Assembly: GCA_046350055.1 (NCBI GenBank) | Contig: JAXMBC010000001.1 | Span: 5,208,001 to 5,272,000 of the forward strand | From: JAEUIE01 sp046350055 | Lineage (GTDB): Bacteria; Planctomycetota; Planctomycetia; Gemmatales; HRBIN36 | Reading direction: 5' to 3' | DNA length: 64,000 bases | Shown: one piece after another, positions 1 to 8,767 of the stretch | Layout: each line of letters starts with the position of its first letter | Position numbering within the stretch: position 1 is the first letter of the stretch | Notes under the pieces: model-generated | What the model saw: the letters and a program-made list of their open reading frames with translations, nothing else | The model's database searches: none | Told to the model about the DNA's origin: nothing | Program-made: the position numbers and the translations under genes

Positions 1-1
1 T

Positions 2-3000
2 ACCAACGCCGACATGACCCTCACTGGTAATCTCGGGAACATCCAGGGTATCGGCATGGTCAAGGTTGGACCGGGAAACTTGATCCTCACTGGCAGCAAC
101 TCTTTCAATCAGTCGGTGCAATTGGGCTATCAAACACCCACGCACGTCTCCGGCTCTGCTTTCGCTCTGCCCCCCGGCTCGCTTACACTGGCTGGGGCAA
201 ACGGCGCGCTGCCCTACGTCAATAATATGTTCATGTTTGCAGGGTCATCGTTGATCATCGATCATAGCGCCGGTGTTCTTGACCGCCGCATGTCCGCCGC
301 CAACTACACCTTCAACGGTGGAATGGAATTCAAGGTTGTGGGTAATGCATCCAACTCCTTGACAACGGCCACTGGTAGTCATGTTTATCAATCGTCAACT
401 ATCAACACGTACACGCTCGATCAACCCGCCTCGGGTGGCAATGGTCGCAGTGTAAGCCTAACGATTCCATCGACTTCATCAGTATTCTCGCAGTTCAACT
501 ACTACCGGGGGACCAACCTCGGCGTTCCTAGCCCCACCGACGATTACACTATTCTCCGCATATCCAGCTTCGCTCCCTCCACAGGAGTGGTCGGCTACTA
601 TTCTGCCTCACCCACTGGCGGCCCGCAGGATTTCGCCACCTACACCGCTGCCAATGGCATTGAACGTTACACGTCATATGCCCCTCTTCCTTCCAGCGGC
701 TCTTCTTCCACCGTCAATTATTCCAGTACCGGTTCTCTCACCCTCGCTGGTGTCACTCTGGCGAATACTCTCAAGATGACCAACAGCCAGATCGATCTGG
801 CAGGCTTCAGCATGGGGCCAACCGGCGCAGGGGCGGTCCTCTCTACCGGCGCCATGGGGCAGGACATTATCACCACCAGTTCCGGATCGCCGGTATTCGG
901 CTTCCAGTCGGGACAAGTTGCTCGAGTGAGTGTCAACAACAGTTTGCAGATCGGCACGGCAGCCAGCCCCATCCCCATTGTTCAAACCACCGATCTGGAA
1001 AAGTTCGGGCCAGGCGTGCTTATTCTCTCCGGTAGTACTTTCAATGGTACGTATCAGATCAACCAGGGCTCCGTCCAACTGCTCACAAACAATTTCGTGA
1101 ACGTCACGACCGTAAACCTATTGCCTGGAACAACGTTCGACATCAACGGTCAAGGTACCGTCGCCTCGCCCTTCACTGTCAATACCCTAACCGGCTTTGG
1201 CACAGTTAATCTAGGCAGCGGAGCAATTCGATATGGGACAGCGACCGGCACCTTTGCTGGCGGATTTGCCGGCACCGGAACGGTCTCGATTCAGGGTGGC
1301 TTTTTTCAGACGCTCAATGGTAACAGCCCCGGTTTCTCTGGCGATATCCGCATCGGCGCTGGTGCGGGCGGTGTCGCCGGAGTTATCATCGATGCTGATG
1401 TGATTCCATCAAATGGTGCTACTCCTGGCCCTTTCGGCACCGGAACCACGCCAATCCAATTGGGAGCGACCTCCGGTGCAGGAGTCGCACTGCTAATTCA
1501 TACTTCTTTGGTTAACCGAGTTGAACGTGATATCAGCATAGGACAGGGGGGCACCGGAACTGTCACCATTGGCAGCACCACCACCAGTGCTGGGGCTTAC
1601 ACCAACTACACCGGCAACATCACCCTCGCCAGTTCCCGCGCCCTTGCCCTTATCGGCGGAGCTCAGGGAAACACCTCTGCCGTCGGAGGAAACACTATTT
1701 TCTCCGGTGCCATCAGCGGCGCCGGCCTAACTGGCAACTCTGCCATAGCATGGAACGGCGGCAACATCAGCCTCTGGGGCTCCAACACATTCACCGGCAA
1801 TATCCTCGTCAATTCCGGACGTGCTAACGTCATGGGTCTGGGTTCCGACTCGGCTTGGGGCAGCTCCACAAATGTTGTCAACATCGCCGACGCAACTGCG
1901 ACAGGCATCTTCCGTGCCGATAACGGCTCCCGCACACTCAACAACCCCATCTCCTATCTCGGTGCGACCGTGTCCAGCACCCTCGGCTTCACTGGTACGA
2001 ATGACTTGACGCTCAACGGGAATATCAACCTCGGCACAACTGCAAACAGCAGTACGCGTACCTGGGAAGTGACAAGCCTTGGCACGACGACAATCAACGG
2101 CGTAATCACCGGCAACACGGCGCTGATCAAAGAGGGAGCAGGATCGCTTATTCTGAACGGCGTCAACACGTTCAGCGGTGACTTCACAATGAACGGAGGA
2201 ACAGTAGGCATCGGCGTCAGTACGTCAGTTGGAGTGAGTGGTTCGATTGGAACTGGACAGTTCAATTTGAACGGTGGGACGCTCATGGCGATTGGTGGGG
2301 CACGAACACTGAGGAACCTCATGGCCATCGGTGGTAGCTTTGGCTTTGACGGCAACAATGATCTGACCATCACACCAACTGGCTCAGTCAACATGGGTAA
2401 TGCACCGCGAGAGATCGCGGTGTTAGGTAACGGGGTATTGCGACTGAATGGTACTCACACTGGCGGCACGATCAGTGGCTTCATCAAAACTGGACCGGGA
2501 ACATTAATCCTAGGCGGCTCTAATGTGTATGGCACCTCCGGTACTAACGTCATCGACGGCAAACTCCTCATCAACAATGCCTTCGGCTCCGCAACAGGTG
2601 TTAATCCTGTCACGGTACAGTCCGCGGGCACGATCGGTGGCAATGGCTTTATCAGTGGCTCGGTCACTGTCAATGGCACGCTCAGCCCTGGCATGAATAC
2701 TGGATCCAGCACGGACATCGTCAGCATTAATAACAATCTGATCATGAACAGCGGCAGCTTATTCCGAGTCGAGATCGGCTCTTACACCGGTGGCACTCCA
2801 CCCACTCCAGGAATCGACTATGATCAAGTCGCCCTCACCGCAGCCAGTTCCACGTACACTATCGGACCAAATGTCACGCTTCAGGGTGTTCGCTTGGGAA
2901 ACTTCGTCGTTCCCAACCTCACTGCCTGGGTAATCCTCGATAACACCAACGTCACGGCGAACTCCGGGACTGGCACCTTCAACGGCCTGCCCGATGGCGC

Positions 3001-3253
3001 TACCTTTCTCTTCGACAATCAGATTTTCCAGATTCGCTACAACGTCGGCACGTATCAAATCGATCCAAGCGGACTGGTGACGCTTACCCCAGGGGGTAGA
3101 ATTGTCATCGCCGCCGTACCCGAACCCACAACCTGGGGACTTATCGGGTTATCAATGGCAGCTGCGGGGTACTGGGGTTATCGCAGAATGAGAACGTGGC
3201 AAAAGGTTAGTGCAGAAGAGGTCGATCGTATTGAAGAAGAACTCAGCACATAA
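2..3253 (+). CDS. PEP-CTERM protein with autotransporter-type beta repeats, 5' partial
   Basis: The frame is open at the left window edge, so the start lies outside; about 1083 residues are visible. The protein is Gly/Ser/Thr/Asn-rich with many short repeats of the type GxGxLxLxGxNTFSG, the pattern of autotransporter-associated beta-strand (PATR) repeats, which predict a long secreted beta-helix. It ends with a PEP-CTERM signal: VPEP, a hydrophobic helix, then an Arg-rich tail (YRRMR). In this family the tail directs export and exosortase-type processing, so a surface or exopolymer-associated role is inferred. There is no C-terminal beta-barrel, so it is not a classical type V autotransporter. 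The last 25 residues after the basic cluster are longer than usual for this signal. No downstream partner gene is visible. Confidence 0.88.
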   Translation, partial: TNADMTLTGNLGNIQGIGMVKVGPGNLILTGSNSFNQSVQLGYQTPTHVSGSAFALPPGSLTLAGANGALPYVNNMFMFAGSSLIIDHSAGVLDRRMSAANYTFNGGMEFKVVGNASNSLTTATGSHVYQSSTINTYTLDQPASGGNGRSVSLTIPSTSSVFSQFNYYRGTNLGVPSPTDDYTILRISSFAPSTGVVGYYSASPTGGPQDFATYTAANGIERYTSYAPLPSSGSSSTVNYSSTGSLTLAGVTLANTLKMTNSQIDLAGFSMGPTGAGAVLSTGAMGQDIITTSSGSPVFGFQSGQVARVSVNNSLQIGTAASPIPIVQTTDLEKFGPGVLILSGSTFNGTYQINQGSVQLLTNNFVNVTTVNLLPGTTFDINGQGTVASPFTVNTLTGFGTVNLGSGAIRYGTATGTFAGGFAGTGTVSIQGGFFQTLNGNSPGFSGDIRIGAGAGGVAGVIIDADVIPSNGATPGPFGTGTTPIQLGATSGAGVALLIHTSLVNRVERDISIGQGGTGTVTIGSTTTSAGAYTNYTGNITLASSRALALIGGAQGNTSAVGGNTIFSGAISGAGLTGNSAIAWNGGNISLWGSNTFTGNILVNSGRANVMGLGSDSAWGSSTNVVNIADATATGIFRADNGSRTLNNPISYLGATVSSTLGFTGTNDLTLNGNINLGTTANSSTRTWEVTSLGTTTINGVITGNTALIKEGAGSLILNGVNTFSGDFTMNGGTVGIGVSTSVGVSGSIGTGQFNLNGGTLMAIGGARTLRNLMAIGGSFGFDGNNDLTITPTGSVNMGNAPREIAVLGNGVLRLNGTHTGGTISGFIKTGPGTLILGGSNVYGTSGTNVIDGKLLINNAFGSATGVNPVTVQSAGTIGGNGFISGSVTVNGTLSPGMNTGSSTDIVSINNNLIMNSGSLFRVEIGSYTGGTPPTPGIDYDQVALTAASSTYTIGPNVTLQGVRLGNFVVPNLTAWVILDNTNVTANSGTGTFNGLPDGATFLFDNQIFQIRYNVGTYQIDPSGLVTLTPGGRIVIAAVPEPTTWGLIGLSMAAAGYWGYRRMRTWQKVSAEEVDRIEEELST

Positions 3254-3344
3254 TTCAAATGATGCCTAAAGCAAACAATCACTTTCATCAGAGATTGTAC
3301 TTTCTACCGTCGAATCGAGCTAACAATTGTTCGACGTGACCGTT

Positions 3345-3557
3345 ATGCAGACACGAAGGAGGATGATTTTTCGTGTGGATGGATGCCCTGTAGTTTGCAT
3401 AGTTCTTGCTCCCGGTGCTCATGATGATATGTATCATGTTGCAAGCACAAAGGTAGGCATGACCTGCCCGGAGTTTATTGACATGATGGCCACCGAGGAC
3501 TTGTGGGTTTCACCTGGTGGCAAGAGCTCATCAAAGGTCGTTATTCATCTTGGATGA
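3345..3557 (+). CDS. Small hypothetical protein (70 aa)
   Basis: This is a short open frame between the PEP-CTERM gene and the minus-strand operon. From the ATG at 3345 it gives 70 residues; a TTG at 3327 would add six. No family is recognised. An AGGAGG lies at 3356-3361 but inside the frame, directly before an internal ATG at 3363, so the true start may be there (64 residues). No membrane segment or signal peptide is seen. It could be a chance frame. Confidence 0.3.
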   Translation: MQTRRRMIFRVDGCPVVCIVLAPGAHDDMYHVASTKVGMTCPEFIDMMATEDLWVSPGGKSSSKVVIHLG

Positions 3558-3662
3558 GCGGCTGCCAGACATCAAACGGCAGAAGGCACAATAGAGCAAT
3601 GGGCATAGTAGTAAATTCACAAGAATGGAAAGCCTACTGTAACAAGTCTGGATCGGACACGA

Positions 3663-4112
3663 TCATCTCTCTTCCAGACTGATTAGAATCGTGGTTTCCA
3701 GTTTGGATTTATCACTGCAGTGATGGCCATAAATCTCGAGCGACGGTGAGACTATGACTTCACCAAGCTTTCTGAGCATCGACTTTAGCTCACTCCATTT
3801 TTGAGGCAGTGCCTCATAGGGACCAATGTGAACATGTTCGAGATAGCGATGCAGTTTCACCTCCAGCGATTCTAACTGCTCAGGAACTGGGATATTTGCC
3901 GCATTGAGTAATTCCACGCCAGTGAACATTCTGTTATCTGGCAAATACACCCAGTGATTGATGCCTGTATTCTCAAGATTGGCTTCCTTGACTGTTTGCC
4001 ACATTTGATTCATGAGTCCAAGGCCAGTCTTCCCGTATTCCTCGTTCTGCACAGTGCCACTGATTCCGTGAAGGTTAAACAGTCGTGGCTTCTCAATGAT
4101 CGCGTAGTTCAT
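3663..4112 (-). CDS. GyrI-like / effector-binding domain protein
   Basis: The 149-residue protein looks like a stand-alone GyrI-like small-molecule-binding domain (the AraC effector-binding fold, SHS2). Typical features are an N-terminal strand with a conserved hydrophobic start, a central MFTGVEL segment, the HVHIGPYEALPQKW motif near residues 95-108 (family signature H-x-G-PY), and a C-terminal EIYGHH segment corresponding to the usual E-x-Y. No DNA-binding domain is fused. It is the last gene of a compact minus-strand set: 26 nt separate it from the 59-residue gene upstream. Family members bind hydrophobic cations or inhibit gyrase; which applies here cannot be told. Confidence 0.7.
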   Translation of the reverse strand: MNYAIIEKPRLFNLHGISGTVQNEEYGKTGLGLMNQMWQTVKEANLENTGINHWVYLPDNRMFTGVELLNAANIPVPEQLESLEVKLHRYLEHVHIGPYEALPQKWSELKSMLRKLGEVIVSPSLEIYGHHCSDKSKLETTILISLEER

Positions 4113-4138
4113 GAATATTCCTCTCTGCCAATTCCGTT

Positions 4139-4318
4139 CTATTCACTATCTAACGCAGACTCCAGCACTTCCGCCACTGTTGGATGCTCCATCTCCTCTG
4201 CCTCAGTCTCTGAATCGAACTGAGCCAGTTCACTCCAGTTCTGCACGATGGCCCAAAGCTCGTCTTTCTGGAATTTACTGAGTGAAGATACAAAGTGCTC
4301 AATGGCATCCGCTCGCAT
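4139..4318 (-). CDS. Very small acidic hypothetical protein (59 aa)
   Basis: An ATG at 4318 lies two bases after the stop codon of the 120-residue gene upstream, and the frame runs for 59 codons to a TAG at 4139-4141. The product starts MRADAIEHFVSSLSK and ends in an acidic stretch (SETEAEEMEHPTVAEVLES). The tight junction on both sides suggests translation coupled with its neighbours, which supports it as a real gene despite its size. No family is recognised; it resembles small acidic partner proteins in general form only. Confidence 0.6.
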   Translation of the reverse strand: MRADAIEHFVSSLSKFQKDELWAIVQNWSELAQFDSETEAEEMEHPTVAEVLESALDSE

Positions 4319-4320
4319 GA

Positions 4321-4683
4321 CTACTTCCTCTTCAGCTCTTCGATAAGATCGAGTGCCTTGGTGATTTCCTGGTATCCTCCTGCTGCCGACACCAAGGCTT
4401 CCATGGATTTCAGCTGCTTACGCACGGCTCCAATGCCACCCAGGTCTTTGGCGAGTTGATGAACCTGTTGGAGCCGTTCGATAGTCATCTCGACCGGTCG
4501 GCTGGACTTCTTTGATTTGCGAGTAAGGCCTGCTCTGCGTTTCGCTATGAATGCACCTGGCACACTGATACTCTCGCTGTACTTCGTTTTGTAGGCTTCG
4601 ACAAAATCGTTGAGCTTGGTAGTTGGCATGGTCTGCCACAACGCCATGGCTTGCTGGATTTTCTGGCTTGGGGATCGGGACAT
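4321..4683 (-). CDS. Hypothetical basic protein (120 aa), first gene of three-gene operon
   Basis: The protein has 120 residues, a basic middle part (KRRAGLTRKSKKSSR near residues 48-62) and a helical C-terminal half that includes a QLAKDLGGIGAVRKQLKSM segment. The family is not recognised. The shape (basic linker followed by amphipathic helices) would fit nucleic-acid binding, but that is inference. It is probably the first gene of an operon with the 59-residue gene (2 nt gap) and the GyrI-like gene. The upstream region faces the VOC gene, so 4684-4801 probably holds two divergent promoters. Confidence 0.6.
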   Translation of the reverse strand: MSRSPSQKIQQAMALWQTMPTTKLNDFVEAYKTKYSESISVPGAFIAKRRAGLTRKSKKSSRPVEMTIERLQQVHQLAKDLGGIGAVRKQLKSMEALVSAAGGYQEITKALDLIEELKRK

Positions 4684-4801
4684 GGAACACCTCGATATAT
4701 GAATGCATCAGTATATTTGCGAAGTAACTGGAGAGAACACTTCCCGTATCCTGTTGAATCCCACTACACCCCACAACCACCAACATCAAGGGAGCACAAC
4801 T

Positions 4802-5212
4802 TTGGCGATATTCGCCGATTTGAGCCAAGCACACTTGCGAGTCGCCCGACCGACTGACGATTTGGATGCAGTGGTCGCGTTCTACCGCGATGGATTAGGG
4901 TTCGAGGTGCTGGCTGACTTTGCTGGGCACGATGGATTCGACGGGGTAATGCTCGGCCACCGTGGGGCCGGCTACCACCTGGAGTTCACGCAAGCGGCGG
5001 GGCATATTGCTGGTCGGGCACCTACTGCAGATAATCTGTTGGTGTTCTACTTACCCGATGAAGCGATCTGGCAGTCAGCTATCTCGCAAATGGAGTCTAC
5101 TGGGCAAAAGCCAGTTGCCGCATTCAACCCGTACTGGGATCGCCATGGTCGAACATACGAAGACACCGACGGATATCGTGTTGTTCTCCAGAATGCTGCA
5201 TGGCCAAGTTGA
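4802..5212 (+). CDS. VOC family (glyoxalase/bleomycin-resistance fold) protein
   Basis: The protein has about 136 residues with the vicinal-oxygen-chelate pattern: a first beta-alpha-beta unit with AHLRVARPTDDLDAVVAFY and GLGFEVL, then GYHLEFTQ, and a second unit ending TYEDTDGYRVVLQN. Metal-ligand candidates are the His of AHLRV, the Glu of HLEF and residues of the last strand. The frame opens upstream at an ATG at 4703, but homologous VOC proteins start just before the first strand. A TTG at 4802, 8 nt after GGGAG, gives the normal length, so that start was chosen. Substrate unknown. Transcribed away from the three-gene minus-strand operon. Confidence 0.8.
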   Translation: MAIFADLSQAHLRVARPTDDLDAVVAFYRDGLGFEVLADFAGHDGFDGVMLGHRGAGYHLEFTQAAGHIAGRAPTADNLLVFYLPDEAIWQSAISQMESTGQKPVAAFNPYWDRHGRTYEDTDGYRVVLQNAAWPS

Positions 5213-5349
5213 ACCACCGGCAAGCAAGCTACACGATAGGTACTCCTACATTCCATCACTCCTCCCCCTCCCTTGCCCCCGTCATGCTCTAACTCACTGT
5301 CGCGTAGTCAGCATCACATCGATGCCAGCACGCACCAGGAGACAGAGCG

Positions 5350-5688
5350 ATGGCCAATAAGAAACTCAGAACCGCAGCGGCTGAACTGAAACTACCGGGC
5401 AAAAAGGACAAGAAGCCCAAGTGGCAGTCGAATAAAGGTGGCAAGAAGGGCAAGCCAGAGCCGGTGTCCGAAACCCTAGAGGTGGTAGAGCTAGAGCCTG
5501 GCCTATGCTCCGGAACTCAATCCCGTGGAATGGACGTGGTCACAAACCAAGTATGCCGAGCTCGCCTACTGGGTACCAGATGATACCGAGGAATTGGAAG
5601 ATAACTGCACAACACCTTGTCTGGTTTCATTCAAGAACAATAGTTACTGCGCAGCTTCTTCCAGGATGCCAAGTTGGAATTGGAATAA
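5350..5688 (+). pseudogene. Basic N-terminal peptide joined to IS630-type transposase relic
   Basis: An ATG at 5350 opens a Lys-rich peptide (about 40 residues, MANKKLRTAAAELKLPGKK). From about 5473 the sequence resembles the C-terminal part of an IS630-family transposase, but in pieces: LEVVEL in frame one, then AYAPELNPVEWTWSQTK and the following VPDD segment after a one-base shift near 5492. A third shift gives LSGFIQEQ, a stop, then LLRSFFQDAKLELE, ending at TAA 5686-5688. The last catalytic Glu (NPVE) is kept but the rest of the enzyme is missing. It is a decayed remnant, different in sequence from the intact IS630 element 170 bp downstream. Whether the basic peptide is a truncated host gene is unknown. 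Confidence 0.6.
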
Positions 5689-5859
5689 GGGAGGTGAGTC
5701 AATTCTGATTCGAAGACTCACTAATTTTCTTTTCAACACATTGAGTTGAATCACGGGAAAGTGCTTCTAACATTCTCACTTACATGATACCATATCACAG
5801 TTCTTTGGATTACTAATATCGACCAAAGCAACATGAATATCCTTTCCGACGCAACACTA

Positions 5860-7027
5860 AATAGCTACCTACCCAACCGAAAGTGCCCTGAGTTTACGAG
5901 GCACGACAGCGTAGAGTGTGGGTTCAATCAGACAGTATTGATTCTGGTATAGCCATCGGTCAACAAGATTGAGGAGCGAATCGAGGTTGGGGCAGGTGTG
6001 GTTCCTGGTAATCTCGTCGTGCAGGTGCCACCAGACTCGTTCGATGGGGTTGGTCTCTGGAGCATACTTGGGTAAGTAGTGGATCATTACTCTCGGATGG
6101 TTCTTCAAATACTTTTGCACAGCCCGACTAGTGTGGAAGCGGGCATTGTCACAAATGACATGGATACGTCGATAACAGCGAAAGACATGACGGAGGTGAT
6201 CGAGGTGTTCCAGGAAGGCTGCACTGTCTCGGCGCTTCGCCCAGGTCGTCACCAGGCGGCAGGTGTCCCACGCCAGCGATCCGAAGAGATGCTGCTTCTC
6301 ATTGGTGCCGGGTGTTTCGACGGTAGCCTGTTGACCTCGAGGCATCCACATCGAACCGATCTTGGGGTTGGTGCAGATCTCGGCTTCGTCCTGGAAGAGA
6401 GCGATCTCGTCGTCCGGCAGCGTGTTCACCAAACGCTTGATTTTCAGGACTTTGGCGTCGTAGTCGGGGTCTTTCGGTCGGAGGATGGGACGAGGTCGTC
6501 GCCAAACCACCTCGCTTTGATGCAGGTAGCGACGCACGGTTTCGCGACTGACGTTCACCTGATATTCGCGGGCCAGCAGGAGCACCAGCGTAGAGCAGGT
6601 CCATCGACTGCGGAGATAGCCAAAGTGAGTGGGAGTGTAGGATTGAATCCAGGTGATGATGCGAGCCACCCACCAATAGAGAATGACGGTGGTGGCTATC
6701 GGAGCGATGCCGTCCCTGCCTTGCTCCTGGTAGCGTCGTTTCCATCGAGCGATGGTGGCGGAACTGCAATAGAGAACCGTGGCAATGTGGTTCCAAGTGT
6801 GCCCATCCGAGAGCAGCAGAAGAATATTCCAGCGCAGACGCTCGGTGGCGGAGGGCGCGTGGCGAAGAGAGTGAAGAAGTCTCTTGCGTTCGGCAGTGGA
6901 AATGCGAAGATAGCCGTCCATGGCTTGCTCGCTTGTGTTGGTGTGGGTCGCACCTACCAACACAACGACAAGCCAGTTTTCTTGCAAGACCGCTTCGACT
7001 TCACTTTTGGATAGATGGGGAGCTATT
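5860..7027 (-). mobile_element. IS630-family insertion sequence, complete (1168 bp)
   Basis: The ends are imperfect inverted repeats: both start AATAGCT and both reach AAAGTG after about 26 bp, with 21 of the last 27 positions agreeing. TA dinucleotides lie outside both ends (5858-5859 and 7028-7029), as expected for IS630/Tc1-type insertion into TA. One transposase gene fills the element. The right end stops 12 bp before the ATG of the patatin-like gene. Confidence 0.9.
5869..6921 (-). CDS. IS630-family DDE transposase
   Basis: An N-terminal helix-turn-helix region (SDGHTWNHIATVLYCSSATIARWKRRY) is followed by the DDE catalytic domain. The triad is visible as FQDEAEI (first Asp), VICDNARFH (second Asp) and PETNPIERVWW (Glu). 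The ATG at 6921 gives about 350 residues, a normal length; an upstream TTG at 6987 would add a 22-residue hydrophobic stretch unlikely in a transposase. The frame is intact, so the copy may be active. It reads away from the patatin-like gene. Confidence 0.9.
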   Translation of the reverse strand: MDGYLRISTAERKRLLHSLRHAPSATERLRWNILLLLSDGHTWNHIATVLYCSSATIARWKRRYQEQGRDGIAPIATTVILYWWVARIITWIQSYTPTHFGYLRSRWTCSTLVLLLAREYQVNVSRETVRRYLHQSEVVWRRPRPILRPKDPDYDAKVLKIKRLVNTLPDDEIALFQDEAEICTNPKIGSMWMPRGQQATVETPGTNEKQHLFGSLAWDTCRLVTTWAKRRDSAAFLEHLDHLRHVFRCYRRIHVICDNARFHTSRAVQKYLKNHPRVMIHYLPKYAPETNPIERVWWHLHDEITRNHTCPNLDSLLNLVDRWLYQNQYCLIEPTLYAVVPRKLRALSVG

Positions 7028-7039
7028 TAGGAGTTTGTG

Positions 7040-8767
7040 ATGAGTCATAATGCTGAGCCTACGCATAACGATAAAACAGCCAAGCCGGTGCAATTTGCTG
7101 AAGTCCTTGAAGGTGAGAAAAAGATCATCCGCGAACGTCGCAAAGCAGCGGGTCTAAATGAACATGTTTCTGAACAGCACACAGGCTTAGCCTTCTCCGG
7201 GGGTGGAATTAGGGCTGCCTGTCTGGCATTCGGCTTCGCTCAGGGTTTAGCACGCAACAAGCCGTCACCCATAAAGGGGAAAGAGTATACACCTGAACGA
7301 CGAAGCATAGACGACTCGACTGGCGAGTATTTTTCTTGGTTTGACTATCTCTCGACCGTTTCCGGTGGCGGTTACGCTGGGAGTATGCTGACAGCTTTGG
7401 CAACCAAACACGCTGAGGGCATAAACGAGAGCGATCCAGAGAAAGAAGTAACGTTACTAAAAGCGAGAGGCGCGGCCTTGAACGAGCTTGATCCAGATGT
7501 TCGAAGCATCGCCCGCGATGAAGGGCGGCTGCCCCTTTGGAGGATCTTCCGTTACCGAGGCCGGAAGATAGGAAACATGCCATCGTTCGTTAGCCGACAT
7601 CTCATCAGCACCGCCATCTTCAACATCCCGATAATCAGCGCTCTTATTATTCTAACCTGCGGGACTGCATTTATATGGCGGTTGTTGGATGAAATTCCAA
7701 TCACAACTTACTTTTGGTGGGCCAGCAACCATAACTTGATGGAGGCGAACCGGCCATTTCTAATTCCTATTGCTCTTGGTTATATTTGGACACTGATCGC
7801 TGTAGCCCGGCCGAAAAATAATCGGAGTGGGACCGTCCTTGCGCTGTTCGCTTACATCCTCTTGCCATTGCTATTCTTTGGGGTTCCGTTTCTGATTTTA
7901 CTAACAGTATCGCTATTACTTACTTGGCTGATGCTATTATTCTATTGGCCTGATGATCTTGCAGCCGATGAGTTGACACGTGAATCCGTGAAGAGTCGAT
8001 GTCGACGCGAAGCCCTGGCACCGGCATCTTTGTTGTTCTTGATGAGTCTCTCGCTAACGCTTGTTATTTTCCCCGTAAGTCAGGAAATGTCAGTAGGTGT
8101 GTGGCTGGCATTGGCGTTTTGCGGGTGGCTATTGGTCGAAGTGACCGTACTGGTAGTTCGAGGTAGAGCCCTTACCGGCATTCCTCGTGCAATCGTCGGC
8201 GTAGGTTTTGTAGTGGCAGCGATCATGGCCTCTTGGATTGCATCCACGAAAGCAATGATTCCCTACATTCCGACCTCAAATGGTTGGCTCGAATTTTGGA
8301 TACCGGCTTTAACATTCTTAGTTGCATGTATCGCCCTTTCTTCCTGGATCGGCCGACGGAATCGTGAACTGAAACGGGAAAGTCACCAACCGTTGCTGAT
8401 TATCACTTGTGGTTTGTTTTTCGCGTCATTGCTTGCAGCTTTAGCCGTGTGGCTTGCCACACCGAACATGAACTTCGCATCGAAATCCACGCCAGATACG
8501 ATTCTAGACCAGAACTGGATGAAATACCTCTGGCCGGTAATCACAGCTTTTCTGCTACCCTTGCTACGACCACAGGCACTATTCCAAAGTGGCGAGAAAA
8601 ACGCGCCACCAACAAAGCGCTGGTTTTTCAATCTTGTCAGTTCCGCACTACTGGTAGGTATTCCTTTCCTTTTAGTGTATTGGTTTGCTAAGCACGATCT
8701 GTCCGGGCACGCCTCGAAGCCTGGTAGGGAGTGGAAGAAATATGACTTTGACACTAGGCCGTGTTGA
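7040..8767 (+). pseudogene. Patatin-like membrane phospholipase, N-terminal half (split by IS5-type element)
   Basis: This half carries the oxyanion-hole motif SGGGIRAA (near residue 54) and the nucleophile motif STVSGGGYAG (near residues 108-117) of bacterial patatin-like phospholipases. Several hydrophobic segments follow, about ten possible membrane helices between residues 185 and 555. ATG 7040 has AGGAG six bases upstream (7029-7033). The last native codon is ACT at 8753-8755; the frame then runs four codons into the inserted element and stops. The catalytic Asp is in the other half at 9606-12019, so this fragment alone should lack lipase activity. An IS630-type element ends just upstream of the ribosome binding site, so the native promoter has been displaced as well. 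Confidence 0.85.

Noticed and set aside
5505..5749. Overlapping small frames of 67 and 74 codons
   Set aside because: They are pieces of the decayed IS630 transposase in shifted frames, not separate genes.
6079..7014. 311-codon plus-strand frame inside the IS630-type element
   Set aside because: It is the complement of the transposase gene, which has intact DDE motifs; no recognised protein pattern in the plus-strand frame.
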